A stretch of DNA of 7,260 nt from Desulfobacteraceae bacterium (GTDB lineage: Bacteria > Desulfobacterota > Desulfobacteria > Desulfobacterales > BuS5), in the NCBI GenBank assembly GCA_030642865.1, contig DAOWMW010000066.1, forward strand, positions 1 through 7,260, given 5' to 3'. How positions within the stretch are numbered: the stretch's first letter is position 1; every line of letters begins with the position of its first letter. This document shows positions 1 through 6,665 of this stretch, piece by piece. The notes beneath the pieces are model-generated. The model did not search any database and was not told the origin of the DNA. It saw only the letters and a list, made by a program, of their open reading frames with translations. The position numbers and the translations under genes are program-made.

Positions 1-1
1 A

Positions 2-55
2 GCCAAAAAATTGCGATTGTTTGAGCGAGGCACGAGCGAGTTTCGCAATTTTGGC
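2..55. repeat. Inverted repeat upstream of the operon, with internal direct repeats
   Basis: The left arm at 2-16 (GCCAAAAAATTGCGA) pairs with the right arm at 43-55 (TCGCAATTTTGGC), giving 13 base pairs with a two-A bulge. The loop of about 26 nt carries the heptamer GAGCGAG twice (23-29 and 34-40). There is no following T-run, so it is not a standard intrinsic terminator. It may be a dispersed repeat or the stem of an untranslated leader or trailer from a gene left of the window. An open frame runs through it but looks like chance. Confidence 0.5.
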
Positions 56-94
56 GAAGCAAACTTAGAAATTCAAGAAATTTATTCTTTAATA

Positions 95-132
95 GCGGAA
101 AAAACAATTAAACTTTCCGTATTGTTTTTTTT
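95..132 (+). terminator. Weak candidate intrinsic terminator of an upstream transcript
   Basis: CGGAAA (96-101) pairs with TTTCCG (114-119) and is followed by ATTGTTTTTTTT (121-132). The alternative perfect pairing is AAAAAACAAT (99-108) with ATTGTTTTTT (121-130). The T-run fits a terminator, but the stem is short and AT-rich. It would end transcription from a gene left of the window. No convincing sigma70 promoter for the downstream operon could be picked out between here and 191. Confidence 0.3.
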
Positions 133-191
133 ACAATTTCCTAACCGGACACCACTGAAAATTTTTAAAGGTTTAAAAAAAAGTTTGTACA

Positions 192-812
192 ATGATTACT
201 AAATGCGCAAGATGCGGAATCTGCTGTAATAAAGGGGGCCCTGCTTTTCATATTGAGGATAAACCTATACTTGAAAAAGGAGTGATCCCGTTGAAATTTC
301 TTTTTACCATGAGAAAAGGGGAGCCTGTAAATGATAATCTCCAGGATCGTATGATTGCAGCTGATTCAGATATAATAAAAATCAAAAGTCAAAAAAAATC
401 TACGGCATGTATCTTTTTTGATGGGACAGAAAACAGATGCCGGATTTATCAGAACAGACCCCTTGAATGCAGAGTTTTAAAATGCTGGGATATCAGGGGA
501 ATAAAAGAGATTTATTCTAAAGACAGGCTCTCAAGAAAAGACCTCCTGTCTGGGGTAGAGGGTCTTTGGGATCTGGTTGAAACCCATCACAGGTTCTGTT
601 CATACGATAAAATCAGAGATTTGTCAGATGGTATTAATGGAGGAGACAGAAAATCGATTGAACAGATCAATGGAATAATAGGATATGACACACACATCCG
701 AGGGCTTGTGACGGAAAAAGGGGGGATGGAACCTGAAATAACAGAGTTCCTTTTTGGGCGACCTCTTTTAAAAACAATAGGTATCCTGGGAATCAAGATA
801 AAGGAGCAATAG
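192..812 (+). CDS. YkgJ/UPF0153-type cysteine-cluster (probable metal-binding) protein
   Basis: This is a 206-residue soluble protein with no signal peptide or membrane segment. It has the N-terminal CxxCxxCC cluster (Cys5, 8, 11, 12) followed by Cys73, Cys83 and the family signature CRIYQNRPLECR (83-94, with Cys93), then Cys98. His132, His133 and Cys136 could add ligands. This pattern is that of the YkgJ family, annotated as zinc- or iron-chelating proteins of mostly unknown role. The region after about residue 140 has no motif I recognise. ATG 192 is chosen because no in-frame start lies upstream and it places the Cys cluster at the N-terminus as in relatives. The only Shine-Dalgarno-like sequence, AAAGG at 167-171, is too far away at 20 nt, so initiation looks weak. 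It is the first gene of a three-gene operon, 3 nt before the amidotransferase. It may maintain or modify a metal centre or a substrate for the next two enzymes, but that is inference. Confidence 0.85.
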   Translation: MITKCARCGICCNKGGPAFHIEDKPILEKGVIPLKFLFTMRKGEPVNDNLQDRMIAADSDIIKIKSQKKSTACIFFDGTENRCRIYQNRPLECRVLKCWDIRGIKEIYSKDRLSRKDLLSGVEGLWDLVETHHRFCSYDKIRDLSDGINGGDRKSIEQINGIIGYDTHIRGLVTEKGGMEPEITEFLFGRPLLKTIGILGIKIKEQ

Positions 813-818
813 GTTTTG
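801..818 (+). promoter_or_regulatory. Ribosome binding site and TTG start of the amidotransferase
   Basis: AAGGAG at 801-806 lies 9 nt before a TTG start at 816-818. The site overlaps the last codons of the preceding gene. TTG is fixed as the start because the next codon is the TGC for the nucleophilic Cys that must follow Met in class II glutamine amidotransferases. Confidence 0.85.
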
Positions 819-2717
819 TGCGGAATTCATGGTATAATATCCAGATTTCATCCAGAAGATGAAATATACGACAATTTATCTCAAATGGGGGAACTTCAGC
901 GGCACAGGGGGCCCGATGCAGGTAAAAATGAAGTTTACAGGTTCAGGGATCTATGTGTTGGATTTGGGTTTAAACGTCTTTCCATATTGGACATTCAAAC
1001 CGGAATGCAGCCAATCAAGTGTGAACTTGATGATTCAGTTATTATGTGTAACGGGCAGGTTTATAATTATCTCGAATTGAAACATATGGTCTCTTCGGAA
1101 CCTTTTGTGAGTAAGGGAGATATTGAAGTTGCATTACATTTATACAGAAAAAAAGGGCTTTCCTTCCTCGATTTTTTAAATGGAATGTACGGAGGGGCTA
1201 TTTATGACCCAGCCAGACACAGAGTTCTTTTATTCAGGGACAGGTTCGGGATAAAGCCCTTATACTATACCGAGCATAATGGTAATTTTGTTTTCGCTTC
1301 TGAAATAAAACCGGTTCTAAAGGGGAGCAAAAGGCCCCCTTTATTGAATAAAAAAAAGCTTGGCACTTTTTTTTCCTACAGGTATATCCCTGGGAGCGAG
1401 ACCATGTTTAAAGGTGTGTTTCGGCTTCCCCCGGGATCTTTTCTTGATTATGATCTGGAAACCGGAAAATATAATATTGTCAGATACTGGGAGTATACTT
1501 TTCCTCCGGAAAACCGGAAACTTTCCCTTGGGGAAGCTGAAGAAGAGTTTTGTAATCTTTTCTCAGATGCTGTTAAGATCAGGCTTCGTTCAGATGTTGA
1601 AGTGGGCTGTTTCTTAAGTGGAGGCATTGATTCCTCTGCTGTTGCTCAACAGGCGGCTTTGCGTAAATCGAATATTAAACTTTTTTCCATTGCTTTTGAA
1701 GAACCTGAATATGATGAATTACCCCTGATAAAAAGATTCATAAGTGCCAATAATAAAATTTTTAAAAATGTGACCCATCATGCAGGCTGCTGTGGCAAAA
1801 ATTCCCTGGCACTTTTACCTGATATTATCCGTTGCACCGAAGAACCCATATCCCTGGGGGCACTTCTCCCCACAGACCATGTTTGCCGGCTTGCAAGTAA
1901 TTATGTAAAAGTTGTACTCACAGGGGAAGGTGCCGATGAAATATTTGGGGGTTATCGAAAATTTCTTCTGGAAATGGCTGCAGTTGAATATCCCCGGCTT
2001 TCTTTAAAAAAACAAAAAGAGCTTGATGCTAAATATCCTGAACTTTCCCCTTATTTGAAAATCAGAAATCCTGACCCTGCCTTAAGATATATCCAGAGCG
2101 AGCTTCTTTTTACAAAAAAAGAACTTGGCAGGCTTATTGGGCAGGAAGCTGCCGCAGAGGATACCCTTTGTCGTAAATCTCTCCCTTTTTTAAGCGGAGA
2201 GGAGCACCCTGTAAATGCAGCCATTTGCATGGAGAGCAGGTTTCGCCTTCCTGATTATGTAATATTGCGCCTTGACAAGCTCTCCATGCGGCATTCCCTT
2301 GAGGCACGCACCCCTTTTCTTGATTACAGACTGGCTGAGTTTGCAGCAACTCTTCCTGCTGATTTTAAAATAAATCTCGATTCAGGAGAAGAAAAATTTA
2401 TTTGTCGCCAGGCCTTTGTTCACAGCGGCATACTCGATGGAGAAACCGCCTTTAGAAAAAAACAGCCCTTTACCATACCTTTGCCAAAATGGCTCTCTGA
2501 GCCGGATAATCTTCCGGATTTTTTTAAAGAAATAATGTGGGGTGATATTATAAAGGAACAGGGAATTTTAAACCCGGATATGGTACATGATCAGGTAAAG
2601 AAGATTACCTCCAGGGGCACAGGTCCCTCCACACTTGTCTCTGGGGCCGATGGCGTTTTTGCAATAGCTGTTTTTACTATTTGGTATAATGAATTTATAA
2701 CCGGTTTGAATAAATGA
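816..2717 (+). CDS. asnB: Asparagine synthetase-family glutamine-hydrolysing amidotransferase
   Basis: This 633-residue cytosolic enzyme takes ammonia from glutamine and uses ATP to turn a carboxylate into an amide, classically aspartate to asparagine. The N-terminal class II glutaminase domain (about 1-210) has Cys2 as nucleophile, RHRGPD at 29-34, RLSILD at 54-59, NGQVYNY at 79-85 and RDRFGIKPLYY near 143-153. The C-terminal synthetase domain (about 240-620) has the pyrophosphate loop SGGIDSS at 268-274, LTGEGADEIFGGY at 368-380 and the stretch DKLSMRHSLEARTPFLD. All catalytic elements appear intact, and the length matches the long AsnB type (about 610-640). It starts with TTG 3 nt after the cysteine-cluster gene, and its stop overlaps the next start (ATGA, 2714-2717), so translational coupling is likely. 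The family also amidates peptides, osmolytes and cell-wall precursors. With a GCS2 ligase as partner, the substrate may not be aspartate. The gene symbol denotes the family rather than a proven substrate. Confidence 0.93.
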   Translation: MCGIHGIISRFHPEDEIYDNLSQMGELQRHRGPDAGKNEVYRFRDLCVGFGFKRLSILDIQTGMQPIKCELDDSVIMCNGQVYNYLELKHMVSSEPFVSKGDIEVALHLYRKKGLSFLDFLNGMYGGAIYDPARHRVLLFRDRFGIKPLYYTEHNGNFVFASEIKPVLKGSKRPPLLNKKKLGTFFSYRYIPGSETMFKGVFRLPPGSFLDYDLETGKYNIVRYWEYTFPPENRKLSLGEAEEEFCNLFSDAVKIRLRSDVEVGCFLSGGIDSSAVAQQAALRKSNIKLFSIAFEEPEYDELPLIKRFISANNKIFKNVTHHAGCCGKNSLALLPDIIRCTEEPISLGALLPTDHVCRLASNYVKVVLTGEGADEIFGGYRKFLLEMAAVEYPRLSLKKQKELDAKYPELSPYLKIRNPDPALRYIQSELLFTKKELGRLIGQEAAAEDTLCRKSLPFLSGEEHPVNAAICMESRFRLPDYVILRLDKLSMRHSLEARTPFLDYRLAEFAATLPADFKINLDSGEEKFICRQAFVHSGILDGETAFRKKQPFTIPLPKWLSEPDNLPDFFKEIMWGDIIKEQGILNPDMVHDQVKKITSRGTGPSTLVSGADGVFAIAVFTIWYNEFITGLNK

Positions 2718-3652
2718 TATTAACAGATCTAAAACAAAAAATACTCCACGATTATACAAACCTGCTTTTTATAAAAATTGAAGAGAAACTGGGAACCTCG
2801 CATTCCACATATGGTTTTGAATTTGAATTCCTTCCTGATCGGCTGATGGACCTTGACCAGATGGAAAACCTGAAATTTTTTTTACAAAAAGAAGGGTTGA
2901 TAAAATACGAATCAGGGTTTATTGCAGAAAACGGGCTTATTATTACCTTTGAACCAGGAGGGCAGATAGAATATTCCAGCCCCCCTGTGGCAATGGAAAA
3001 TTTTAAGCAATTTGAAGATATTCTGGTGCAGGTTCAACATATAAACAGCATGATTTTAAAAAAGCTGAATATTAAATATATGTCAACAGGCTATATATCT
3101 GACAGATCAGATGCACCCCTTTGTCTTAAAGGGGAAAGATATATTCATCTTCATAAAAGGCTTGGTTTTTCCGGAACAATGGGAAGAGAAATGATGAAAG
3201 GGACAGCATCTGTTCATCTTCATACAGGATTGATCTCCATGGATGACATCCCTTTAATATATAAAACACTTTCCCTTATGGCAAAGAGCCGGGAATTCGG
3301 CATGTCCCAAAAGCGGAGAGAAATATGGGAAAATACTGATCCCCTGCGATGCAATATGCCTGAAATAGATTTTAATAATACAGATGCCAGAGGGGTACTG
3401 GAAAAAATAGTTCACCATGCATTATCAGCGCCTGATTTATATGCAAACATACCTGTTTACGAAATGGACAATTCTACCTTTGATTCTTTTTTAATCCATT
3501 TATCCACAATATTTACCAGCGTGAGGCTCAATATGAAAGGGCCGACATTTGAGCTTAGAACCCTCGACAGTATGCCAGCTAAAAAAATGTTTGAGAAACT
3601 AAAGCTTTTTATTGAGGTTCTGGAGGGGGAAAAGAGACCTGACCAGATATAA
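2714..3652 (+). CDS. Short plant-type GCS2 (glutamate-cysteine ligase-like) carboxylate-amine ligase
   Basis: This 312-residue soluble protein belongs to the GCS2 glutamate-cysteine ligase family, which uses ATP to couple the gamma-carboxylate of glutamate to an amine. It shows the N-terminal metal/ATP glutamates in YGFEFEF (33-39), EPGGQIEYSSPP (80-91), MGREMMKGTASVHLH (156-170), REIWENTDPLR (202-212) and HLSTIFTSVRLNMKGPTFELR (about 262-282). The order and spacing resemble plant GSH1 and actinobacterial EgtA more than the YbdK type. Differences are notable. The usual VQVNLD is VHLHTG, the usual LFPEVRL is IFTSVRL, and the protein ends about 25 residues after FELRTLDSMP, where plant-type enzymes continue for roughly another 100. 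At 312 residues it is much shorter than the usual 400-450, without any obvious frameshift. The ATG lies in the overlap ATGA with the amidotransferase stop and has little Shine-Dalgarno sequence, so it probably depends on coupling. The acid and amine substrates are unknown. Glutathione or ergothioneine-type gamma-glutamylcysteine synthesis is possible but not indicated by the neighbours. Confidence 0.8.
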   Translation: MILTDLKQKILHDYTNLLFIKIEEKLGTSHSTYGFEFEFLPDRLMDLDQMENLKFFLQKEGLIKYESGFIAENGLIITFEPGGQIEYSSPPVAMENFKQFEDILVQVQHINSMILKKLNIKYMSTGYISDRSDAPLCLKGERYIHLHKRLGFSGTMGREMMKGTASVHLHTGLISMDDIPLIYKTLSLMAKSREFGMSQKRREIWENTDPLRCNMPEIDFNNTDARGVLEKIVHHALSAPDLYANIPVYEMDNSTFDSFLIHLSTIFTSVRLNMKGPTFELRTLDSMPAKKMFEKLKLFIEVLEGEKRPDQI

Positions 3653-3654
3653 AA

Positions 3655-3686
3655 TTCCCTGGGCAAAAGGGAGGAGACCCTGGGAA
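3655..3686. repeat. Hairpin just after the operon
   Basis: TTCCCTGGG (3655-3663) pairs with CCCTGGGAA (3678-3686), giving 8 base pairs around one T-T mismatch and a 14-nt loop. It starts 2 nt after the stop of the GCS2-like gene, where a terminator would be expected, but the following bases are purine-rich with no T-run. It may be a Rho-dependent end or a 3' stabilising hairpin. Confidence 0.4.
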
Positions 3687-3744
3687 AAGAGAGAGGGGAA
3701 AATCGCATTCACATTTTAAGGATTGGGTAATTTATAAAATTCAC

Positions 3745-3885
3745 GACCCTAAGGACTCGATCAAAAATAACTTAACATTTTAAGCGCCGATGCATCCCGT
3801 CTGACTGCGTTAAAAAAATGCAGGAATATCTTGATATTACTGCACTTTTGTGCCTTGCCAGGCGGGCGCCTCAACACTTAAAATT
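3745..3885. repeat. Non-coding block of nested inverted repeats, probably a dispersed element
   Basis: The gap 3653-3899 has no credible gene. Within it, outer arms TTTTAAG (3778-3784) and CTTAAAA (3877-3883) flank nested arms: CGCC (3785-3788) with GGCG (3865-3868), and CCCG (3796-3799) with CGGG (3863-3866). Inside lie a near-perfect stem TGCAGgAATATC (3819-3830) with GATATTaCTGCA (3833-3844), and a small stem GCCT/AGGC (3852-3863). This layered symmetry looks like a small palindromic interspersed repeat or a structured RNA. Assignment to a repeat family is inference, and the outer limits are approximate. Confidence 0.45.
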
Positions 3886-3913
3886 GCCAATTTATTTTTG
3901 TGCGAACCCTAAT
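3884..3913 (+). promoter_or_regulatory. Candidate sigma70 promoter for ppdK
   Basis: TTGCCA (3884-3889, five of six matches to TTGACA) is separated by 18 nt from CCTAAT (3908-3913, four of six matches to TATAAT). Transcription would begin near 3920, leaving a short leader before ATG 3936 and excluding the upstream GTG at 3900. The -10 match is poor. Confidence 0.35.
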
Positions 3914-3922
3914 CCAAAATTT

Positions 3923-3938
3923 AAAGGATGAGTTTATG
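3923..3938 (+). promoter_or_regulatory. Ribosome binding site that decides the ppdK start
   Basis: AAAGGA at 3923-3928 is spaced 7 nt from ATG 3936. The alternative in-frame GTG at 3900 would add 12 residues not expected in the family and lacks a good site. From 3936 the protein begins MGNTKWIYLF, like typical PPDK N-termini. Confidence 0.8.
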
Positions 3939-5240
3939 GGAAATACAAAATGGATATACCTTTTTAATGAAGTTGATCAAGCGTTAAATTATATTGGCGG
4001 TGCCTGGGACGACGTAGTGGGGTTGCTCGGAGGAAAAGGGGCTAACCTGGCAGAAATGGCACGGATGAATGTCCCTGTTCCCCATGGTTTTACCATAACA
4101 ACCGAGGCTTGCAAAGAATTTATCAACCTTGGAGGAATTTACCCAAAGGGACTGATGCGCCAGGGAGAGCACGCCATGAATTACCTGGAAACAGCAACAG
4201 GAAAAAAATTTGGATGTAAAAAAAACCCATTACTTGTTTCATGCCGTTCCGGTGCCAAAATTTCCATGCCAGGCATGATGGATACAGTTTTAAATATAGG
4301 TTTAAACGATGAAACAGTTGAAGGGATGATCGCTTTGACCGGAAACGAACGGTTTGTTTATGATTCCTACAGACGTCTCATTCAAATGTTTGGGACTGTG
4401 GTTGTGGGTATGCCGGATGAAGCCTTTGAAGAAATTATATCCGAAAAAAAATTAGCTGCAAAGGTTAAAACAGATTCTGATTTAACTGCTGACCACTGGA
4501 AAGATGTAACAGAACAATTTAAAAAAATTTTTAAACGGCTGGCATCATTTGAGTTTCCGATGAATCCTGGCAGGCAGTTAGTTCTGGCCACTGAAGCTGT
4601 TTTTAAAAGCTGGAACGGAAAAAGAGCCGTCGCCTACAGGCACGATGCGGGGATTCCTGATGATCTTGGAACTGCTGTTAATATTGTAACAATGGTTTTT
4701 GGAAATATGGGGGAAAATAGTGCCACAGGCGTTGCAATGACGCGAAATGGCTCCACTGGAGAGAAAAAAATAGAAGGTGACTATTTAATAAACGCCCAGG
4801 GTGAAGATGTTGTTGCAGGAACTCGTATGACAAAGGATATATCAAAGTTAAAAGATGAAATGCCTGAAGTTTATACAGAGTTTGAGCAGATTGTTAAACG
4901 CCTTGAAAAACATTACGGTGAAATGCAGGATGTTGAGTTTACCATTGAAAAAGGGAAGCTGTGGATGCTCCAAACCCGAACCGGCAAACGGACTGCCCAG
5001 TCAGCAGTTAGAATAGCAGTCGACATGGCCAATGAGGAACTTATAACAAGAAAAGAGGCTGTTTTACGTGTTCATCCCGATCAGATCGATTTCTTTATGC
5101 ACCCCCAGTTTAAAATCGAATCCAGACTAGAAGCAAAAAATGCCGGCAGATTAATAGCCTCCGGGATAAATGTCTCCCCGGGTGCTGCTGTGGGGGTTGT
5201 CGCCCTTGATGCAGATTTGGCTGAAGAATGGGGCAGGTAA
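3936..5240 (+). CDS. ppdK: PPDK N-terminal part: ATP-grasp nucleotide-binding domain
   Basis: This part of 434 residues holds the ATP-binding half: LLGGKGANLAEM at 30-41, LVSCRSGAKISMPGMMDT around 100-117 (arginine of the ATP site), GNMGENSATGVAMTRN at 256-271 (the usual Pro after TRN is Gly), LINAQGEDVVAGTR from 284, and LQTRTGKRT at 345-353. It continues into the beginning of the phosphohistidine domain (SPGAAVGVV) and stops after EEWGR. Alone it could bind and hydrolyse ATP at most. It lacks the catalytic histidine and the whole pyruvate/PEP site. There is no sign of relaxed selection in its sequence. Confidence 0.9.
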   Translation: MGNTKWIYLFNEVDQALNYIGGAWDDVVGLLGGKGANLAEMARMNVPVPHGFTITTEACKEFINLGGIYPKGLMRQGEHAMNYLETATGKKFGCKKNPLLVSCRSGAKISMPGMMDTVLNIGLNDETVEGMIALTGNERFVYDSYRRLIQMFGTVVVGMPDEAFEEIISEKKLAAKVKTDSDLTADHWKDVTEQFKKIFKRLASFEFPMNPGRQLVLATEAVFKSWNGKRAVAYRHDAGIPDDLGTAVNIVTMVFGNMGENSATGVAMTRNGSTGEKKIEGDYLINAQGEDVVAGTRMTKDISKLKDEMPEVYTEFEQIVKRLEKHYGEMQDVEFTIEKGKLWMLQTRTGKRTAQSAVRIAVDMANEELITRKEAVLRVHPDQIDFFMHPQFKIESRLEAKNAGRLIASGINVSPGAAVGVVALDADLAEEWGR

Positions 5241-5250
5241 GGTAAACCTG
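5234..5250 (+). other. Premature TAA within a small inverted repeat
   Basis: CAGGT (5234-5238) and ACCTG (5246-5250) flank a 7-nt loop. The stop codon TAA (5238-5240) sits at the loop edge inside a tandem GGTAAGGTAA (5236-5245). A downstream in-frame ATG follows at 5256, 15 nt after the stop, with only a weak Shine-Dalgarno-like AAGG (5239-5242). The structure is small and may be coincidental. Confidence 0.6.
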
Positions 5251-5255
5251 TTATA

Positions 5256-6665
5256 ATGGTTCGACCTGAAACCAAGCCCGACGATGTACATGGCATGCTG
5301 GCGGCAAAAGGTATCCTCACATGCAGGGGAGGACGCACCAGCCATGCTGCCCTGGTTGCCCGTCAGTTTGGGAAACCTGCTGTTGTGGGTGTTTCAGAAT
5401 TAAAGATACAGCTTAATAAACGCCTGATAGAAGTTGACGATAAAATTATTAACGAAGGGGACTGGATTTCCATTGATGGGTCAATGGGTGAGGTTTTCCT
5501 GGGAAAATTAGATACGATAATCCCGGATATAAAAGATAAATGGCTGATGATCCTTCTCTCCTGGGCAGATGAATTTCGGACCCTTGGCGTCTGGGCAAAT
5601 GCCGATAACCCGACAGATGCGCTTCGGGCTCGTACTTATGGGGCAGAGGGTATAGGTTTATGCAGGACAGAACATATGTTCCTGGGATCTGAACGATTTC
5701 CCATGGTGCAAAAAATGATCATGGCAGAACTCCCCATTGAACAACGTGAAGCCATAAAGGCTTTGCTTCCTTTTTCACGGGATGATTTTGAGGGGCTTTT
5801 TCGAGTAATGGATGGTCTTCCTGTAATCATTCGTTTAATTGATCCCCCTTTGCATGAATTCTTACCGAGCCGCATAGAATTAAACAGGGAGTCGACTGAT
5901 ATTAAAGTACGCCTTCAGCATGCGACTTCGCTGGATGCTATAAATCAATTACTGCAGGATTTTAAAAATAAGGAAAAAATATTAAAACGGGCTGAAAGTC
6001 TCCATGAAGAAAACCCCATGCTCGGGCTGCGGGGAGTCCGCCTTGGAATTCATACCCCTGAATTAAATTCCATGCAGGTTCGCGCTATTTTTGAAGCCGC
6101 CAGCATTGTAAGTAAGGATGGTATAAAAGTATTCCCCAAAGTAATGATTCCTCTGACATGTCATTTCAATGAATTAAAGGTAATGATTGCTCTTCTCAAA
6201 AAAGAGGCGGTTTCTGTTATGGATAGCTATAATGTTAAAATAGACTATAAATTTGGTACAATGATAGAGCTGCCCCGCGCTGCCCTGACAGCTGATCAGC
6301 TGGCAGAGTACTCTGACTTTTTTTCATTTGGCACCAATGATTTAACCCAAACTGTTTTTGGACTTTCACGGGATGATGCAGAAGCTGTTTTTCTAATGGA
6401 ATACCTTGAGCAGGGGATTCTACCTGAAAATCCCTTTGCCACAATTGACAAGGATGGTGTGGGACAATTAATGGATATGGCTGTTAAAAAAGGACGCGGA
6501 GCAAAGTCTGATATAGAATGCGGCATTTGCGGTGAGCATGGTGGGGACCCGGCGTCCATAGCTTTGTGCCAGGAAATGGGATTGAATTATGTTTCCTGCT
6601 CACCATTTCGTGTACCAATTGCGCGCCTTGCAGCAGCCCATGCTGCCTTGTTAAGTGTAAAGTAG
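5256..6665 (+). CDS. ppdK: PPDK C-terminal part: phosphohistidine and pyruvate/PEP-binding domains
   Basis: This part of 469 residues, counted from the first ATG after the premature stop, contains the catalytic phosphohistidine in GGRTSHAALVAR (His30 here, 470 in the full frame, codon 5343-5345). The TIM-barrel PEP/pyruvate domain then shows GIGLCRTEHMF (572-582 in full numbering), RLIDPPLHEFLP, NPMLGLRG, GTMIELPRAALTADQLAEY, FFSFGTNDLTQ and ICGEHGGDP with the proton-donor Cys865. All are as in active enzymes. It lacks the first strands of the phosphohistidine domain, so it is unlikely to fold well as a separate protein unless it is complemented by the N-terminal piece. The start is uncertain because there is no good ribosome site. 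The TAG stop lies inside the left arm of a palindromic repeat. Confidence 0.88.
   Translation: MVRPETKPDDVHGMLAAKGILTCRGGRTSHAALVARQFGKPAVVGVSELKIQLNKRLIEVDDKIINEGDWISIDGSMGEVFLGKLDTIIPDIKDKWLMILLSWADEFRTLGVWANADNPTDALRARTYGAEGIGLCRTEHMFLGSERFPMVQKMIMAELPIEQREAIKALLPFSRDDFEGLFRVMDGLPVIIRLIDPPLHEFLPSRIELNRESTDIKVRLQHATSLDAINQLLQDFKNKEKILKRAESLHEENPMLGLRGVRLGIHTPELNSMQVRAIFEAASIVSKDGIKVFPKVMIPLTCHFNELKVMIALLKKEAVSVMDSYNVKIDYKFGTMIELPRAALTADQLAEYSDFFSFGTNDLTQTVFGLSRDDAEAVFLMEYLEQGILPENPFATIDKDGVGQLMDMAVKKGRGAKSDIECGICGEHGGDPASIALCQEMGLNYVSCSPFRVPIARLAAAHAALLSVK

Larger units (their letters stand above)
3936..6665 (+). pseudogene. ppdK: Pyruvate, phosphate dikinase gene interrupted by one in-frame TAA
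   Basis: PPDK interconverts pyruvate, ATP and phosphate with PEP, AMP and pyrophosphate, and serves gluconeogenesis in anaerobes. Reading through 5238-5240 gives one continuous frame of 909 codons, the normal family length, with every domain and catalytic motif in place. The TAA is codon 435. The family alignment EEW-x-x-(R/K/Q)-G-x-x-V-I across the site keeps its spacing exactly (EEWGR, stop, GKPVIMVR), so this is a substitution and not a frameshift or insertion. A single change from CAA, AAA or GAA explains it. The break falls inside the swivelling phosphohistidine domain. The possibilities are a recent nonsense mutation, a sequencing or assembly error, stop readthrough, or expression as two pieces. 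The flawless conservation downstream shows that any inactivation is very recent. Confidence 0.75.

Noticed and set aside
11..202. Open frame of 63 codons at the left edge
   Set aside because: It starts with TTG inside an inverted repeat, has no ribosome site or recognisable motif, and runs into the cysteine-cluster gene.
192..3652. Standard N-acetylglutaminylglutamine amide (NAGGN) cluster
   Set aside because: The acetyltransferase/ATP-grasp synthase of that pathway is absent. The ligase here is GCS2, so only an analogy is justified.
3457..3708. Minus-strand open frame at the end of the GCS2-like gene
   Set aside because: It is antisense to a conserved motif region (HLSTIF...FELR) and has no features of its own.
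5238..5240. Selenocysteine or pyrrolysine at the ppdK stop
   Set aside because: The codon is TAA, not TGA or TAG, and the family has no such residue at this position.
5220..5260. Frameshift in ppdK
   Set aside because: Both halves are in the same frame and the spacing to conserved residues is unchanged, so no base has been gained or lost.
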